Shown piece by piece: positions 34,137-43,272 of a stretch of DNA of 64,000 nt. The translations under genes and the position numbers were made by a program. The stretch covers positions 124,001-188,000 of the forward strand of contig NZ_FZMZ01000004.1 of assembly GCF_900187325.1 (NCBI RefSeq), given 5' to 3'. The stretch's first letter is position 1, and the number at the start of each line of letters is the position of its first letter. The notes under the pieces are model-generated. The model did no database searches. It was not told the DNA's origin and saw only the letters and a list, made by a program, of their open reading frames with translations. The DNA is from Virgibacillus ndiopensis (GTDB taxonomy: Bacteria; Bacillota; Bacilli; Bacillales; Amphibacillaceae).

Positions 34137-35123
34137 CTATAGTAATCTAGCGTATTGTACCCCATTCACAACATGTTGTGGAACATCACCATTTTCAACT
34201 CTTTCTATGTTTTCAAACGCCATTTTGAAGACACGATTGAGAGTATCTCTTGTCCCTGCCCCGACGTGAGGAGTGGCAATAACATTATCTAACGTAAGCA
34301 AGGGATTATTTATTTCAGTCGGTTCAGATTCCCAAACGTCAATTCCCGCACCAGCAATAACATTATTTGTTAATGCTTTAAATAAAGCGGATTCTTCAAC
34401 AATGCCTCCTCTTGAAACATTGATCAATACCGCATTGGATTTCATCATTTGTAGCTCTTTCTCTCCAATTAACCCCTTTGTTTCAGACAAAAGAGGAATA
34501 TGAAGACTTACAATATCTGATGACTTCAAAATCTGCTCTATTGATAAAAAAGTTGCATCCAATTCCTTTTCAATCTCTAAAGGCGCCCGAAATTTATCAT
34601 AATAAACTACTTTTGTTTCGAATGCCTTAGAACGTCGAGCTGCTTCTTGGCCAATATTTCCAAACCCAATAAATCCATGGGTTTTTCCACTCATTTCGTA
34701 GGAGGAAGGTCGAAATTCCCACATTGGCCAATCCCCTAACTTTGTTTTTTCATTTATAAGTGGAAGTTTTCGATATAAAGCTAGAATTAGTAAAATTGTA
34801 AGCTCAGAAACTCCTCTAGCATTTGCTCCTGGAGTATTCGCTACTGGCAGATTGTATTTTTTAGCATCTTCTAAATTAAAGTTATCCACACCAATCCCAG
34901 TTTTTTGAACAAGTTTTGCATTTTTTGCTTTAGAAAAAATGGCTTCATCAAGATATTTTGTTGCAACTAGTAAATAATCAGCTGTTAATAGATTCTCTTG
35001 TTGTTCAGTCTCACTCATCTCTTCCCAAAACAATAAATCAAATCCATCAGGTTTATTTTCAACCAAAAGTTGTTTTAAACTATCAAACACTTGGTCGAAA
35101 TAAAGTATTTTCTTACTTGTCAT
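34137..35123 (-). CDS. D-isomer-specific 2-hydroxyacid dehydrogenase (SerA-like)
   Basis: A 328-residue dehydrogenase. NAD-binding GFIGFGNIGQEAARRSKAF, the catalytic Arg in INVSRGGIVEE, the Asp/Glu in VIAGAGIDVWESEPTE and the catalytic His in VIATPHVGAGT are present. It lacks the serine-sensing ACT domain, so it is a catabolic hydroxyacid or glyoxylate reductase rather than biosynthetic SerA. Start ATG at 35123 follows GGAGGGG. It sits between TctA and the enolase-superfamily dehydratase. Two other proteins of the family are encoded at 58102-59055 and 63572-64000, each near a TTT system. Confidence 0.9.
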   Translation of the reverse strand: MTSKKILYFDQVFDSLKQLLVENKPDGFDLLFWEEMSETEQQENLLTADYLLVATKYLDEAIFSKAKNAKLVQKTGIGVDNFNLEDAKKYNLPVANTPGANARGVSELTILLILALYRKLPLINEKTKLGDWPMWEFRPSSYEMSGKTHGFIGFGNIGQEAARRSKAFETKVVYYDKFRAPLEIEKELDATFLSIEQILKSSDIVSLHIPLLSETKGLIGEKELQMMKSNAVLINVSRGGIVEESALFKALTNNVIAGAGIDVWESEPTEINNPLLTLDNVIATPHVGAGTRDTLNRVFKMAFENIERVENGDVPQHVVNGVQYARLL

Positions 35124-35143
35124 TTTTATATTCCCCTCCATAT

Positions 35144-36673
35144 CTAAGCTAAATTTTCCTCATCACCTAGATTCATTTTTTGTTCCTTTCTTTTTTTCAT
35201 TAGTTTTGTAACCATAGGAGTAAGCACAGATAGAAGGATCAGGATGATTAAAATTAAACATATTGGACGGGTAAAATAGTAAGAAAGTAAATCCCCCTTA
35301 GCAAGAACTAATGATTGTCGAAATCCTTTCTCTGCAATTGGACCCAAGATCATCCCCAAGATAACAGGTGCAGGATGAAATCCAATTTTGCGCATTAGAT
35401 ACCCGATAAAACCGAAGAACACCATTACCCATACATCAAAGAAATTATTGTTTATTGCATAAGCTCCAACAATACATAATGCAACAATAATTGGACCTAA
35501 AATTTTATCCGAAATACTAGATGCCTTCACAAAAAACTTTGCACCTAACAAGCCAATGATCCCCATTAATATATTTGCTAATAAAAAGCCAAAAATAACA
35601 GAGTACGTAACGCCTGCATGTGTCGTAAATAATTGATGCCCTGGTTGAAGACCTTGAATTAACAATCCTCCAAGTAGGACAGCTGTTGTTGAGCTTCCGG
35701 GGATACCTAATGTGAGTAATGGAATCAATGCTCCACCAGTTACGGCATTATTAGCAGATTCCGGTGCGGCAACTCCCTCAATGATTCCAGTCCCAAACTT
35801 ATCCTTATTTTTCGAGAATCTTTTCGCTTCATTATAGCCAACCCATGAACCAATGTCCCCGCCTGCACCGGGGAGCATCCCTACAAACGTTCCAATTCCA
35901 GATGAACGTATTATTGTTTTGAAAATACGTTTAAACTCCTTCATTGTCGGGAGTACTCTACCTGAAATCGATGCCTTTTTTAATTTTTTTTGTTTCGTTT
36001 TGGGCTCCCTTTGCATCATTACTTGTGATAAAGAGAATAATCCAATCATCGCCGGTACCATAGCCACACCACCCTGTAACGTTGTACTTCCAAACGTAAA
36101 CCGAGGGTATCCTGTTAATATATCAATCCCAACTGTACCAATAAGCAACCCAATAACGCCCGATGCCAAACCTTTTGCCATCGACTTCCCAGCAAGACTA
36201 CCAATAATCGTTAATCCGAATATGGCAATTAAAAAGTACTCAGGAGAACTAAACCATAAAGAAATTTTCGCTAGCGGTGGTGCCAAAAATAAGAGAAACA
36301 ATGCACTGATAAAACCGCCAATCATTGACGATACCGTTGAGACACCAATAGCTTTTGCACCAAGCCCTTTCTTGGTCATTTGATAACCATCAAGAGCTGT
36401 TGCCGCCGAAGCAGGAGTTCCAGGAGTATGAATGAGAATGGAAGAAATAGACCCCCCGTACAGAGCTGCCGTATATATAGCTGCCAACATGGTTAAGCCT
36501 GCCACTGGTTCAAGCCCGAAAGTCACAGGAACTAGTAGGGCCACTGCCATTGTTGCACTCAGTCCTGGAAGGGAGCCAACAATGATTCCACCTACTACCC
36601 CGGCAAACAATGCTAAAATCGTTTGTAATGTAAATAAATTACCAAGCACTTGCGAAAATAGTTCTGCATTCAC
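35144..36673 (-). CDS. tctA: TTT transporter large membrane subunit (TctA family)
   Basis: A 509-residue protein with about 12 helices; signatures are VGGIIVGSLPGLSATMAVALLVPVTFGLEP, HTPGTPASAATALDGYQMTKKGLGAKA, the second-half counterpart SSGIGTFVGMLPGAGGDIGSWVGYNEAK and the ESANNAVTGGALIPLLTLGIPGSSTTA loop. It transports an acid captured by the TctC protein at 37224. Order C-B-A with spacings of 58 and 12 bases. The neighbouring sugar-acid enzymes suggest an aldonate or keto-acid substrate. Long plus-strand frames within it are shadows. Confidence 0.95.
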   Translation of the reverse strand: MNAELFSQVLGNLFTLQTILALFAGVVGGIIVGSLPGLSATMAVALLVPVTFGLEPVAGLTMLAAIYTAALYGGSISSILIHTPGTPASAATALDGYQMTKKGLGAKAIGVSTVSSMIGGFISALFLLFLAPPLAKISLWFSSPEYFLIAIFGLTIIGSLAGKSMAKGLASGVIGLLIGTVGIDILTGYPRFTFGSTTLQGGVAMVPAMIGLFSLSQVMMQREPKTKQKKLKKASISGRVLPTMKEFKRIFKTIIRSSGIGTFVGMLPGAGGDIGSWVGYNEAKRFSKNKDKFGTGIIEGVAAPESANNAVTGGALIPLLTLGIPGSSTTAVLLGGLLIQGLQPGHQLFTTHAGVTYSVIFGFLLANILMGIIGLLGAKFFVKASSISDKILGPIIVALCIVGAYAINNNFFDVWVMVFFGFIGYLMRKIGFHPAPVILGMILGPIAEKGFRQSLVLAKGDLLSYYFTRPICLILIILILLSVLTPMVTKLMKKRKEQKMNLGDEENLA

Positions 36674-36685
36674 TTCATTACCCTC

Positions 36686-37165
36686 CTACTCAAACAAAAT
36701 TCCCTTTGGCAGTTGAACGTTCAATTGTAAAATAAATACCAGATAAATAAACAGATTGAGTCCTACGATTGTGAAAGCGTAAGACTTCCAATCTTTAACC
36801 TTTAAAGCCCATAAAAAACCAGCTATAAATAGTACCGTTGCAGGGAAAAACCCCAAAAATTTAATGACGACCGCATACGCAATAACCGCCAATAGCGTAA
36901 TCATTGGAGATTTCAGAAGTTTTCCTGTTAATGGTTCTTCCTCACCATCATACATTTCATTATGATCACCTACTTCTGCTCTCATCTTCTTGGTTTTCCT
37001 TATCCCACCTATTACTATCAAAACAGCAAAGAAAACAAGTAAATAAAGAAGATACCTAGGGGCCATTACAGCATCCTCATTCATATCTAACGTTTGGATA
37101 TACAAAAAGATAGATACAAGAAACATGATGATGGATACATAGATATCCTGATGAATCCTTTGCAT
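36686..37165 (-). CDS. tctB: TTT transporter small membrane subunit (TctB family)
   Basis: A 159-residue protein with four helices (IIMFLVSIFLYIQTLDM, YLLYLLVFFAVLIVIGG, ITLLAVIAYAVVIKFLGFFPATVLF, YAFTIVGLNLFIYLVFILQL), typical of DUF1468/TctB. The ATG follows GGGAGG. It lies between tctC and tctA. It assembles with TctA in the membrane; the mechanism of the small subunit is not known. Confidence 0.88.
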   Translation of the reverse strand: MQRIHQDIYVSIIMFLVSIFLYIQTLDMNEDAVMAPRYLLYLLVFFAVLIVIGGIRKTKKMRAEVGDHNEMYDGEEEPLTGKLLKSPMITLLAVIAYAVVIKFLGFFPATVLFIAGFLWALKVKDWKSYAFTIVGLNLFIYLVFILQLNVQLPKGILFE

Positions 37166-37223
37166 AAGTTAACCTCCCTTTTTATAAGGGTGACCGTACC
37201 AATGGTCCGGTCACCAATACTTT

Positions 37224-38234
37224 TTACCACTCTACTAAATCGATTAATTCCTTAACATCTTCCTCGTCGCTTTTTAGTAGATCCATATACGCTTGACCTG
37301 CTTGGAAATTCACTGCTAAGCCCATATCTTTCATTTTTTTAATGTGATCCGGATTTGTAATCGCTTTCTTTAGGGCTTCACGTAAAATTTCTACTTTTTC
37401 TTCAGAGATCCCTGACGGTGCAGCTAAGCCCCTTGCTGACCAGGAATAAACATCTGGGTAACCTGCTTCTGCCAATGTCGGAATATCAGGAAGGAACTCT
37501 GAACGTTCTTCTGACATTGTTGCTAAAATTTTTATTTCGCCATTCTGGTGTGCAGTAAATGTTTCCCCTACATTTGCAAACAATACATCCGTGTGCCCAC
37601 CTAACACTTGTGCTTTACTGTCTGCTGCTCCACTATTATGAACTGGAACAAACTTCGTACCATACTTTGCATTAAGTTTTAATGATGCATAATGATCATC
37701 ACTTCCAACACCTGTGGATGTTGCTGTTAATTCATGTGTTTTTGCATATTCAATCAATTCCTTTATGTTCGAGAAGCGATCATCATCTGGATTAATTGCA
37801 ATTGCACCAAAGTCTGATACTTGATTTGCTAATGGTACAAAACTGCTCAAATTTTCTTTACGTTCAATGTTAGGGTTCAAATAACCTGTCATAAGGTTCG
37901 GAGTATTAATAAATCCTAAAGTATAACCATCTGGTTCAGCATTTGCTAGCTCGCCCCAACCAACCCAGCCTCCGCCCCCTGCCTTGTTAATAATATTTAC
38001 AGATACACCAAGTTCTTCTTCCAAAAATGGCTGCAATATTCTTGCACCCGTATCAGTACCTCCACCAGCCGCATACGCAACAATGATATTAATAGGCTTG
38101 TTAGGATAATCTCCGGAGGATTCCTGATCATTCCCATTTTTTGCAGATGATTCTTCATTTCCATTACAACCGACAAGTAATACAAGACTAAAGACCACCA
38201 TGATTAGAGCCTGAAAAATTGATTTAGTTTTCAC
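37224..38234 (-). CDS. tctC: TTT transporter substrate-binding lipoprotein (TctC family)
   Basis: A 336-residue Bug-family protein. The signal peptide ends LVGC (lipobox). The binding loop is INIIVAYAAGGGTDTGARIL, and the NKAGGGGWVGWGELANAEPDGYTLG segment is typical of TctC; the pocket loop includes ATSTGVGSDDHYASL. It begins the TTT genes and follows the Ldh2-type reductase by 13 bases, so it is transcribed from further upstream (IlvD/GntR region). Confidence 0.94.
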   Translation of the reverse strand: MKTKSIFQALIMVVFSLVLLVGCNGNEESSAKNGNDQESSGDYPNKPINIIVAYAAGGGTDTGARILQPFLEEELGVSVNIINKAGGGGWVGWGELANAEPDGYTLGFINTPNLMTGYLNPNIERKENLSSFVPLANQVSDFGAIAINPDDDRFSNIKELIEYAKTHELTATSTGVGSDDHYASLKLNAKYGTKFVPVHNSGAADSKAQVLGGHTDVLFANVGETFTAHQNGEIKILATMSEERSEFLPDIPTLAEAGYPDVYSWSARGLAAPSGISEEKVEILREALKKAITNPDHIKKMKDMGLAVNFQAGQAYMDLLKSDEEDVKELIDLVEW

Positions 38235-38247
38235 AATTCTTTCCTCC

Positions 38248-39303
38248 TTAAAAAATAGTTTTTACTCCGTACCGTCGTGCAACTAGTGACAATTCATCTA
38301 CAACTTCCTTAGATAAAGGAATGCCGTTCACCTCTCTTTCAAACTGTTTCTCAGTCTCGATTTCTCCTGGTAAATAAATCTTTTCAACACCCTCAATTAA
38401 GGGGACCTCACGAATTTTATCAATCATTTCATCTATTCTATTTTTAAACTGATCTAGTGTTTGCAATAGATCTGCCCGAAAAACAAGGAAAAACTGTCCA
38501 ACATTTTGTGTTTTCGATAAATCCCTATATAGATCTCCAATATGTGGTCCAAATGCAGCACCAGTAAAAATAGCAGATAACGATTCTACTAAAAATGTAA
38601 GCCCGTAACCCTTTGGTCCTCCTACTGGTAATACCAAACCATCAATTGCCTCACTTGGATTCTGAGTCGGTTTTCCTTCTTTCGTAATAGCCCAACCAAT
38701 TGGAATGTTTTGGTTATCTTTTTGTGCTAATAAAATCTTGCCTCTCGCTACCTTACTCGTTGCCATATCAAAAACAATATTTTGATGCCTTCCTGCAGGT
38801 ATACCGTATGAAAATGGATTTGTTCCAAAAAAACGTTCCTTACCACCCCAAGGTGCCATATTGGCAGGTGCATTGGTTACCGCTATACATACACAATCAT
38901 TTTTTGCTGCATACGAAGTATAATCAGCAAGCATCCCACAATGATTTGAATTTTTGATTCCAACTATCCCAATCCCCGATTGTTTTGCTTTATCAACAGC
39001 TAACTTTATACCTTTTGTAGCTAAAACTATTCCTAAACTATTTTCTCCGTCAATAAGTGCACTGGCGCTTGTTTCCTTTTCTATAAAAGAGCCATCCACT
39101 TTATTAACAATTCCTCGGTCTAATCGCCTTGTATAAATATCTGTTCGACTCACTCCATGGGAATCTACCCCTCGTAGGTTTGCTAAGACAAGATGCTTTG
39201 CAACAATTAACGCGTCACTTTCATCAACCCCAGCAGCAATAAATATATCTGTAATAAATGTCTCAAGAACTTTATGAGGAACTCGAATTGCTTTCTTAAT
39301 CAA
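38248..39303 (-). CDS. Ldh2/YiaK-family NAD(P)-dependent 2-oxoacid reductase
   Basis: A 351-residue malate/L-lactate dehydrogenase family protein. It has LANLRGVDSHGVSRTDIY (catalytic His), GIKNSNHCGMLADYTSYAA, FFGTNPFSYGIPAG, IVFDMATSKVARGKI and LPVGGPKGYGLTFLVESLS. Start TTG at 39303 is nine bases after AAAGGG; GTG at 39312 is too close to that site. It overlaps the stop of the RraA-like gene. Candidate substrates include 2-keto sugar acids or lactate/pyruvate-type acids; similar to the paralogue at 4789-5799 but adapted to another pathway. Confidence 0.9.
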   Translation of the reverse strand: MIKKAIRVPHKVLETFITDIFIAAGVDESDALIVAKHLVLANLRGVDSHGVSRTDIYTRRLDRGIVNKVDGSFIEKETSASALIDGENSLGIVLATKGIKLAVDKAKQSGIGIVGIKNSNHCGMLADYTSYAAKNDCVCIAVTNAPANMAPWGGKERFFGTNPFSYGIPAGRHQNIVFDMATSKVARGKILLAQKDNQNIPIGWAITKEGKPTQNPSEAIDGLVLPVGGPKGYGLTFLVESLSAIFTGAAFGPHIGDLYRDLSKTQNVGQFFLVFRADLLQTLDQFKNRIDEMIDKIREVPLIEGVEKIYLPGEIETEKQFEREVNGIPLSKEVVDELSLVARRYGVKTIF

Positions 39304-39979
39304 AGATGACACACCCTTTTTGGTTTAACGTTTCATCTATCCAACTTCGATCCCATTTCCCTTTATATATGGATGTTATAATTTCTTCTTCTTTTTCAGC
39401 ATGGGCATTCGCTTCCTTTAGAATCTGCTTTGCATCTTCTTTTGGAACTACAACGACTCCATCGTCATCCCCAACAATAATATCTCCAGGTTTAACAGCG
39501 ACCCCGCCACAACTAATAATCGTATTTATTTCACCGGGTCCTTCTTTGTATGGGCCCCTAGGAGTTCCACCTTTAGCAAAAACAGGATAATCCATGTCAG
39601 CAATACGTTTCAGATCACGGACTGGTCCATCAACTATATAGCCAGAAATTCCTCGAAATTTTGCATAATGACACATGATCTCTCCCAAGATTGCATTTCC
39701 CATGTCCCCACAAGCATCAATAACGATAATATCACCAGGCTGTGCCAAATCCATCGCTTTATGTACCATTAAATTGTCAGATGGATGTGTTTGTACGGTG
39801 AAAGCACTTCCGACAACATGGATACCGGGCTTATTGACAGATTTAATGGCGTAATCCATCGCTCCAAACCTTCCCATAACATCACCTATATTCGCAGTAG
39901 GCAAAGCTTTAAATCCTTCGATAATTGACTGATCTATTCTTTTTATTGAGCAATTAATTCGAAATCCATTTTCAGCCAT
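39296..39979 (-). CDS. RraA-family HMG/CHA-aldolase-like protein
   Basis: A 227-residue RraA/HMG-CHA aldolase family protein. The sequence TANIGDVMGRFGAMDYAIK near the N-terminus and VIDACGDMGNAILGEIMCHYAKFRGISGYIVDGPVRD, with the conserved G-x-x-x-x-x-x-x-R-x-x-G and R-D, fit class II pyruvate aldolases that cleave 4-hydroxy-4-methyl-2-oxoglutarate or related keto acids, and metal-dependent oxaloacetate decarboxylases. Start ATG at 39979 follows AGGAGGGAAAGGG. A large hairpin lies just upstream in the leader (40005-40051). Next to the IlvD-type dehydratase it could cleave the 2-keto acid formed. Confidence 0.85.
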   Translation of the reverse strand: MAENGFRINCSIKRIDQSIIEGFKALPTANIGDVMGRFGAMDYAIKSVNKPGIHVVGSAFTVQTHPSDNLMVHKAMDLAQPGDIIVIDACGDMGNAILGEIMCHYAKFRGISGYIVDGPVRDLKRIADMDYPVFAKGGTPRGPYKEGPGEINTIISCGGVAVKPGDIIVGDDDGVVVVPKEDAKQILKEANAHAEKEEEIITSIYKGKWDRSWIDETLNQKGCVIFD

Positions 39980-40004
39980 GAATCCCTTTCCCTCCTCATC
40001 CATT

Positions 40005-40051
40005 TCCAATAGATTACTTCATAAATAACGAAGCAGAAGTAATCTAATGGA
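40005..40051 (-). other. Long intercistronic stem-loop upstream of the rraA-like gene
   Basis: Arms of 16 bases at 40005-40020 and 40036-40051 pair with a single mismatch around a 15-base loop. No T run follows, so it is not an ordinary terminator. In the transcript it ends a few bases before the rraA-like ribosome site and could affect mRNA processing, stability or translation. Confidence 0.55.
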
Positions 40052-40166
40052 AAAAGCATATTTAGTCTCTATTTTTTAATAGCAATAAACATAAATAAAA
40101 CCAATCTTCTGAATATGGTTCCAAAAATAATACAGGTTGTGATTCTACCAAACTATTGATATGGAT

Positions 40167-41858
40167 TTAATTGTTTTTAACTGGCAATAGGAAATCAAAA
40201 TCACATCCTTCATTTGCCTGTAATACATGATCCCGATACATTTTCGTATATCCCCTTAAATTTGTTTCATCTGCAAAAGGCGTCAAATTATTTTTACGTA
40301 TAGTTAATTCATCATCCGTTACATGTAATGTTAATCTCCCGTTTTTTACATCTAAGGAAATCTCATCCCCATCTTGTATTAAACTGATAGGCCCACCTAT
40401 TGCGGCCTCGGGAGCAACATGAAGAATAACAGTGCCAAAAGCTGTACCACTCATACGACAATCAGAAAGACGAACCATATCACGAACTCCTTCTTTCAGT
40501 AATTTCTGAGGTATTGGAATCATACCTGCTTCAGGCATACCAGGAGCACCAACTGGACCTGCGTTTTGTAAAACTAAAACACTATCTTTATTTACGTCCA
40601 GATCATCAGAATGTATCCGATTCTCCATATCTTCTATAGATGAAAATACAACAGCCTTCCCCCGGTGATTTAATAGTGACTTATCTATTACGGCTTTTGG
40701 TTTAATAAGTGAACCATCTGGAGACAAATTCCCTTTCAATACCCTGATTCCCCCTTTATGATAAAGAGGATTATCTAGTGTATAGATAACATCTCTGTAA
40801 CTATCTTTTACGTTAATATTTTTTACATTTTCTTGGATTGAAAGCCCATTTACAGTTCTTTCATTTGAATGAAGCAACGGTAACAATTCATGAAGTACTG
40901 CAGGAACACCACCGGCATGATAAAATTCTTGCATTTGATACTTTCCTGCTGGCCTAAGGTTAGCAATGAAAGGAGTAGATTGACTAAGTTTGTCAAAGTC
41001 ATCTAAACCAATAGTAATGTTTAACCTTTTAGCAATAGCAATCAAATGAATCACCGCATTGGTTGAACCACCTATAGCCATTAGTAGTTTGATAGCGTTT
41101 TCAAAAGACTCTTTAGTCATAATATCAGATGGTTTTATGTCGTCTTTCACCAATTGGACTGCCTGTTCCCCGGTTTTTTTGGCCAAACGGAGACGCTCGT
41201 TTACAGTAGCAGGAGCAGCAGCACTACCAGGTAGCATCATACCAAGCGCCTCAGCACAAGATGCGATTGTACTAGCTGATCCCATTACCATACAATGACC
41301 TGCGGTAGGAGCTAATTGGGCGTTTATTTCATTTAATTCAGCTTCATCTATCGTTTCCGCCTTATATTCCTGCCAAAAGTAGCGGCAATCAGAACAAGCT
41401 CCAAGGGTTTTGCCATCATATTCTCCATTCGCCATTGGTCCTCCAGTAAATAGAATTGCTGGTTTATTTGCGCTTGCAGCACCCATTAATTGAGCAGGGG
41501 CCATCTTGTCACAGCCACCAATCAACACTACTCCGTCAATTGGTTGGGCCCTGATCATTTCTTCCGTATCCATTGCTACAAGGTTACGGTAGAGCATTGT
41601 CGTTGGACTCGTAAACATTTCCCCAATTGAAATTGTTGGGAATTCAAGCGGTGTTCCTTCAGCAGCGATTACACCATTTTTAATTGCATTAACCATCGGC
41701 TGAATATGACTATGACACCGGTTTACTTCACTAAATGTATTGCATATTCCGACAATTGGTTTTTGTAAATCACGTTCATCAAACCCAAGGTGACGTTGAA
41801 ATGCAGTTTTTAGAAAGCTACTAAAACCAGTATCACCATACGAAGTAGTAAATTTCAT
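40167..41858 (-). CDS. IlvD/Edd-family dehydratase (sugar-acid dehydratase type)
   Basis: A 563-residue member of the dihydroxy-acid/phosphogluconate dehydratase family. Motifs seen are VGICNTFSEVNRCHSHIQPMV, GGCDKMAPAQLMGAASANKPA (cluster Cys), GHCMVMGSASTIASCAEALGMMLPGSA (second Cys) and GGSTNAVIHLIAIAKRL. AAAGGAGC precedes the ATG. With the GntR regulator upstream and an RraA aldolase, Ldh2 enzyme and TTT transporter downstream, it is more likely an aldonate dehydratase (L-arabinonate/D-xylonate type) than the valine-pathway enzyme; no other ilv gene is near. Confidence 0.9.
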   Translation of the reverse strand: MKFTTSYGDTGFSSFLKTAFQRHLGFDERDLQKPIVGICNTFSEVNRCHSHIQPMVNAIKNGVIAAEGTPLEFPTISIGEMFTSPTTMLYRNLVAMDTEEMIRAQPIDGVVLIGGCDKMAPAQLMGAASANKPAILFTGGPMANGEYDGKTLGACSDCRYFWQEYKAETIDEAELNEINAQLAPTAGHCMVMGSASTIASCAEALGMMLPGSAAAPATVNERLRLAKKTGEQAVQLVKDDIKPSDIMTKESFENAIKLLMAIGGSTNAVIHLIAIAKRLNITIGLDDFDKLSQSTPFIANLRPAGKYQMQEFYHAGGVPAVLHELLPLLHSNERTVNGLSIQENVKNINVKDSYRDVIYTLDNPLYHKGGIRVLKGNLSPDGSLIKPKAVIDKSLLNHRGKAVVFSSIEDMENRIHSDDLDVNKDSVLVLQNAGPVGAPGMPEAGMIPIPQKLLKEGVRDMVRLSDCRMSGTAFGTVILHVAPEAAIGGPISLIQDGDEISLDVKNGRLTLHVTDDELTIRKNNLTPFADETNLRGYTKMYRDHVLQANEGCDFDFLLPVKNN

Positions 41859-41956
41859 GCATACGCTCCTTTCAATCCAACATAGTTGTAGTAAAAGATT
41901 TTGCGAGATTATTCAATTTCTTCAACAAAAACCCGTTTAGCAGCTATTTCTTTAAA

Positions 41957-42673
41957 TCAAGTTTTAAAAATGCTTTGAAAATGACGTTGTTTAATACCTT
42001 GATGATGCTCCCACATTGTTCTTTTTGCTTCTTCTGGATTATTGTTCATAATGGCTAAAAATATATTTTCATGTTCTTTCATTACTTCATTAGTTAATAC
42101 ATCACTTTTAATTGAACTTTCCTTACTCTCTTTCAAACCTTGTAAGATCCTATCAGCCATTAAATTCATAACTTCCAACATTACATGATTATCAGCTATT
42201 TCAACTATCGTATAATGAAATTGATAATCCTCTTCAGTAGCAAATTCAACTTGCTTCTTATTGCCCTTAAGATTTTTATACACATTTGTTAATTTTTCTT
42301 TTTGTTCTTCAGTTATCCTAGATGCTGCATAATAGGCAGCATCTACCTCGATTGCCTGTCTAAGCTCAAATAAATCTTTAAAACCAGACCGTTTATCTGC
42401 AATTATTTGGGATAGCTTATTTAATAACCCTTTTTGAGATTCCATATTTAAAAACATTCCAACTCCAGGACGCACTGTAATCACATCTGTAGACTCTAGA
42501 ACTGTTATAGCTTCTTTTACAGAAGTTCTGGAAACACCTAAAGTTTCTGCTAAATACCTTTCTGAGGGTAACTTTTCACCAGGTTTAATCTCTTCTTCTT
42601 CAATTGCAGTTTTAATTTGTTCAATAATATCTTGATAGACTCGTTTTCTTTTTTTAATCGGTTTCAAATGCAT
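41957..42673 (-). CDS. GntR-family regulator, FadR/FCD subgroup
   Basis: A 238-residue regulator. The winged helix is YQDIIEQIKTAIEEEEIKPGEKLPSERYLAETLGVSRTSVKEAITVLESTDVI, followed by an FCD sensor domain (LFELRQAIEVDAAYYAASR, EDYQFHYTIVEIADNHVML). Start ATG at 42673 is six bases after GAGGGGG; in-frame starts at 42679 and 42688 overlap that site. An 11-bp perfect palindrome (42705-42715) between its promoter and start suggests autorepression. It heads the operon reading through the IlvD-type dehydratase to the SDR gene. Confidence 0.9.
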   Translation of the reverse strand: MHLKPIKKRKRVYQDIIEQIKTAIEEEEIKPGEKLPSERYLAETLGVSRTSVKEAITVLESTDVITVRPGVGMFLNMESQKGLLNKLSQIIADKRSGFKDLFELRQAIEVDAAYYAASRITEEQKEKLTNVYKNLKGNKKQVEFATEEDYQFHYTIVEIADNHVMLEVMNLMADRILQGLKESKESSIKSDVLTNEVMKEHENIFLAIMNNNPEEAKRTMWEHHQGIKQRHFQSIFKT

Positions 42674-42704
42674 GTTCATCCCCCTCACTGACTCTGTGAC
42701 CTAG

Positions 42705-42715
42705 TGGACAGTCCA
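42705..42715. promoter_or_regulatory. Candidate GntR operator
   Basis: TGGACAGTCCA is an 11-bp perfect palindrome. The upstream half, TAGTGGACA (42702-42710), recurs 35-43 bases before the dgoD start (54814-54822). It lies between the -10 box and the gntR start codon. Confidence 0.55.
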
Positions 42716-42723
42716 GTTTAAAA

Positions 42724-42762
42724 TTTATAGTACATGTATATAATATTGTAATGTTATATACA
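42724..42762 (-). promoter_or_regulatory. Promoter of the gntR-ilvD-like operon with a 9-bp inverted repeat
   Basis: On the minus strand -10 TATAAA (42729-42724) and -35 TTACAA (42751-42746) have a 16-base spacer. A perfect inverted repeat TGTATATAA-N10-TTATATACA (42735-42762) covers the -35 and upstream bases and may bind a regulator. Confidence 0.5.
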
Positions 42763-43272
42763 GATAGATTATTCTAAAAATTTATAAAAAATTTTAACCA
42801 ACAGCATTTATTCTTCTATAACAAAATACCTGCCGCTTGAAATCAGGAAAGTAATTTCACGTGACAGGTACTATATATTTGGGTCTTCTCTGGTTTTATT
42901 TTTAGTGTGGCACGTACAGTTGGTGGGATTTTAAACTCACCGGAAACCAACCAATTCACGTTTTGAGTTTCTGGCCAATGCAAAGGACAAAAACGGTATC
43001 ATTTCTTATTTGCTGACCATTTGCTTCAGACAATAATACTGCCTCTTTTTGCAACCTTAACCAACATATGAACTTTCGCAGTTTCGGATGAATTTAACCG
43101 TTTTGTCCCACCATGTTCATTATCAGGACATGGCGGGATTCATTTTTTTTCGAAGGAAAAATAAAGATATGATCTTTAGGGGCTTTTATATAATCAATCA
43201 CAGCAGAAATAAAATATATACATAGAAAGAAACAATTTCCTTCTTCTTATCGAATAAAAACAATGGAATCAT
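42763..43272. other. Gene-free 510-bp stretch with hairpin-bracketed block
   Basis: No gene was recognised. The block 42827-43150 begins with an imperfect long hairpin (TACCTG...CAGGTA, 42827-42870, with an inner TGAAAT/ATTTCA stem) and ends with CCCACCATGT/ACATGGCGGG (43107-43137, one mismatch) followed by eight T on the plus strand, a terminator-like structure reading rightward. Between them both strands carry stop codons in every frame I read. It could be a degraded insertion sequence, a MITE or a small RNA gene; sequence alone does not decide. A weak AT-rich hairpin for the minus strand lies at 43162-43178. Confidence 0.45.
43162..43178 (-). terminator. Weak terminator candidate after the enolase-family gene
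   Basis: TAAAGAT-CAT-ATCTTTA on the minus strand (7-bp stem, three-base loop) followed by ATTTTT. It lies 94 bases past the stop of the dehydratase at 43273 and may end the ABC importer operon. AT-only stem, so weak. Confidence 0.4.

Noticed and set aside
35853-36383. Open plus-strand frame of 176 codons inside the second tctA
   Set aside because: Antisense shadow of the TctA transmembrane coding region; the same frame opens in the other tctA genes, which reflects codon bias, not a gene.
40167-41858. IlvD-like gene as valine/isoleucine biosynthetic dihydroxy-acid dehydratase
   Set aside because: Context is a GntR-controlled sugar-acid operon with transporter and aldolase genes and no ilvBNC; sugar-acid dehydratase is more likely.
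42827-43150. Intact insertion sequence
   Set aside because: No transposase reading frame and no target-site duplication could be seen; only the hairpins support a mobile origin.
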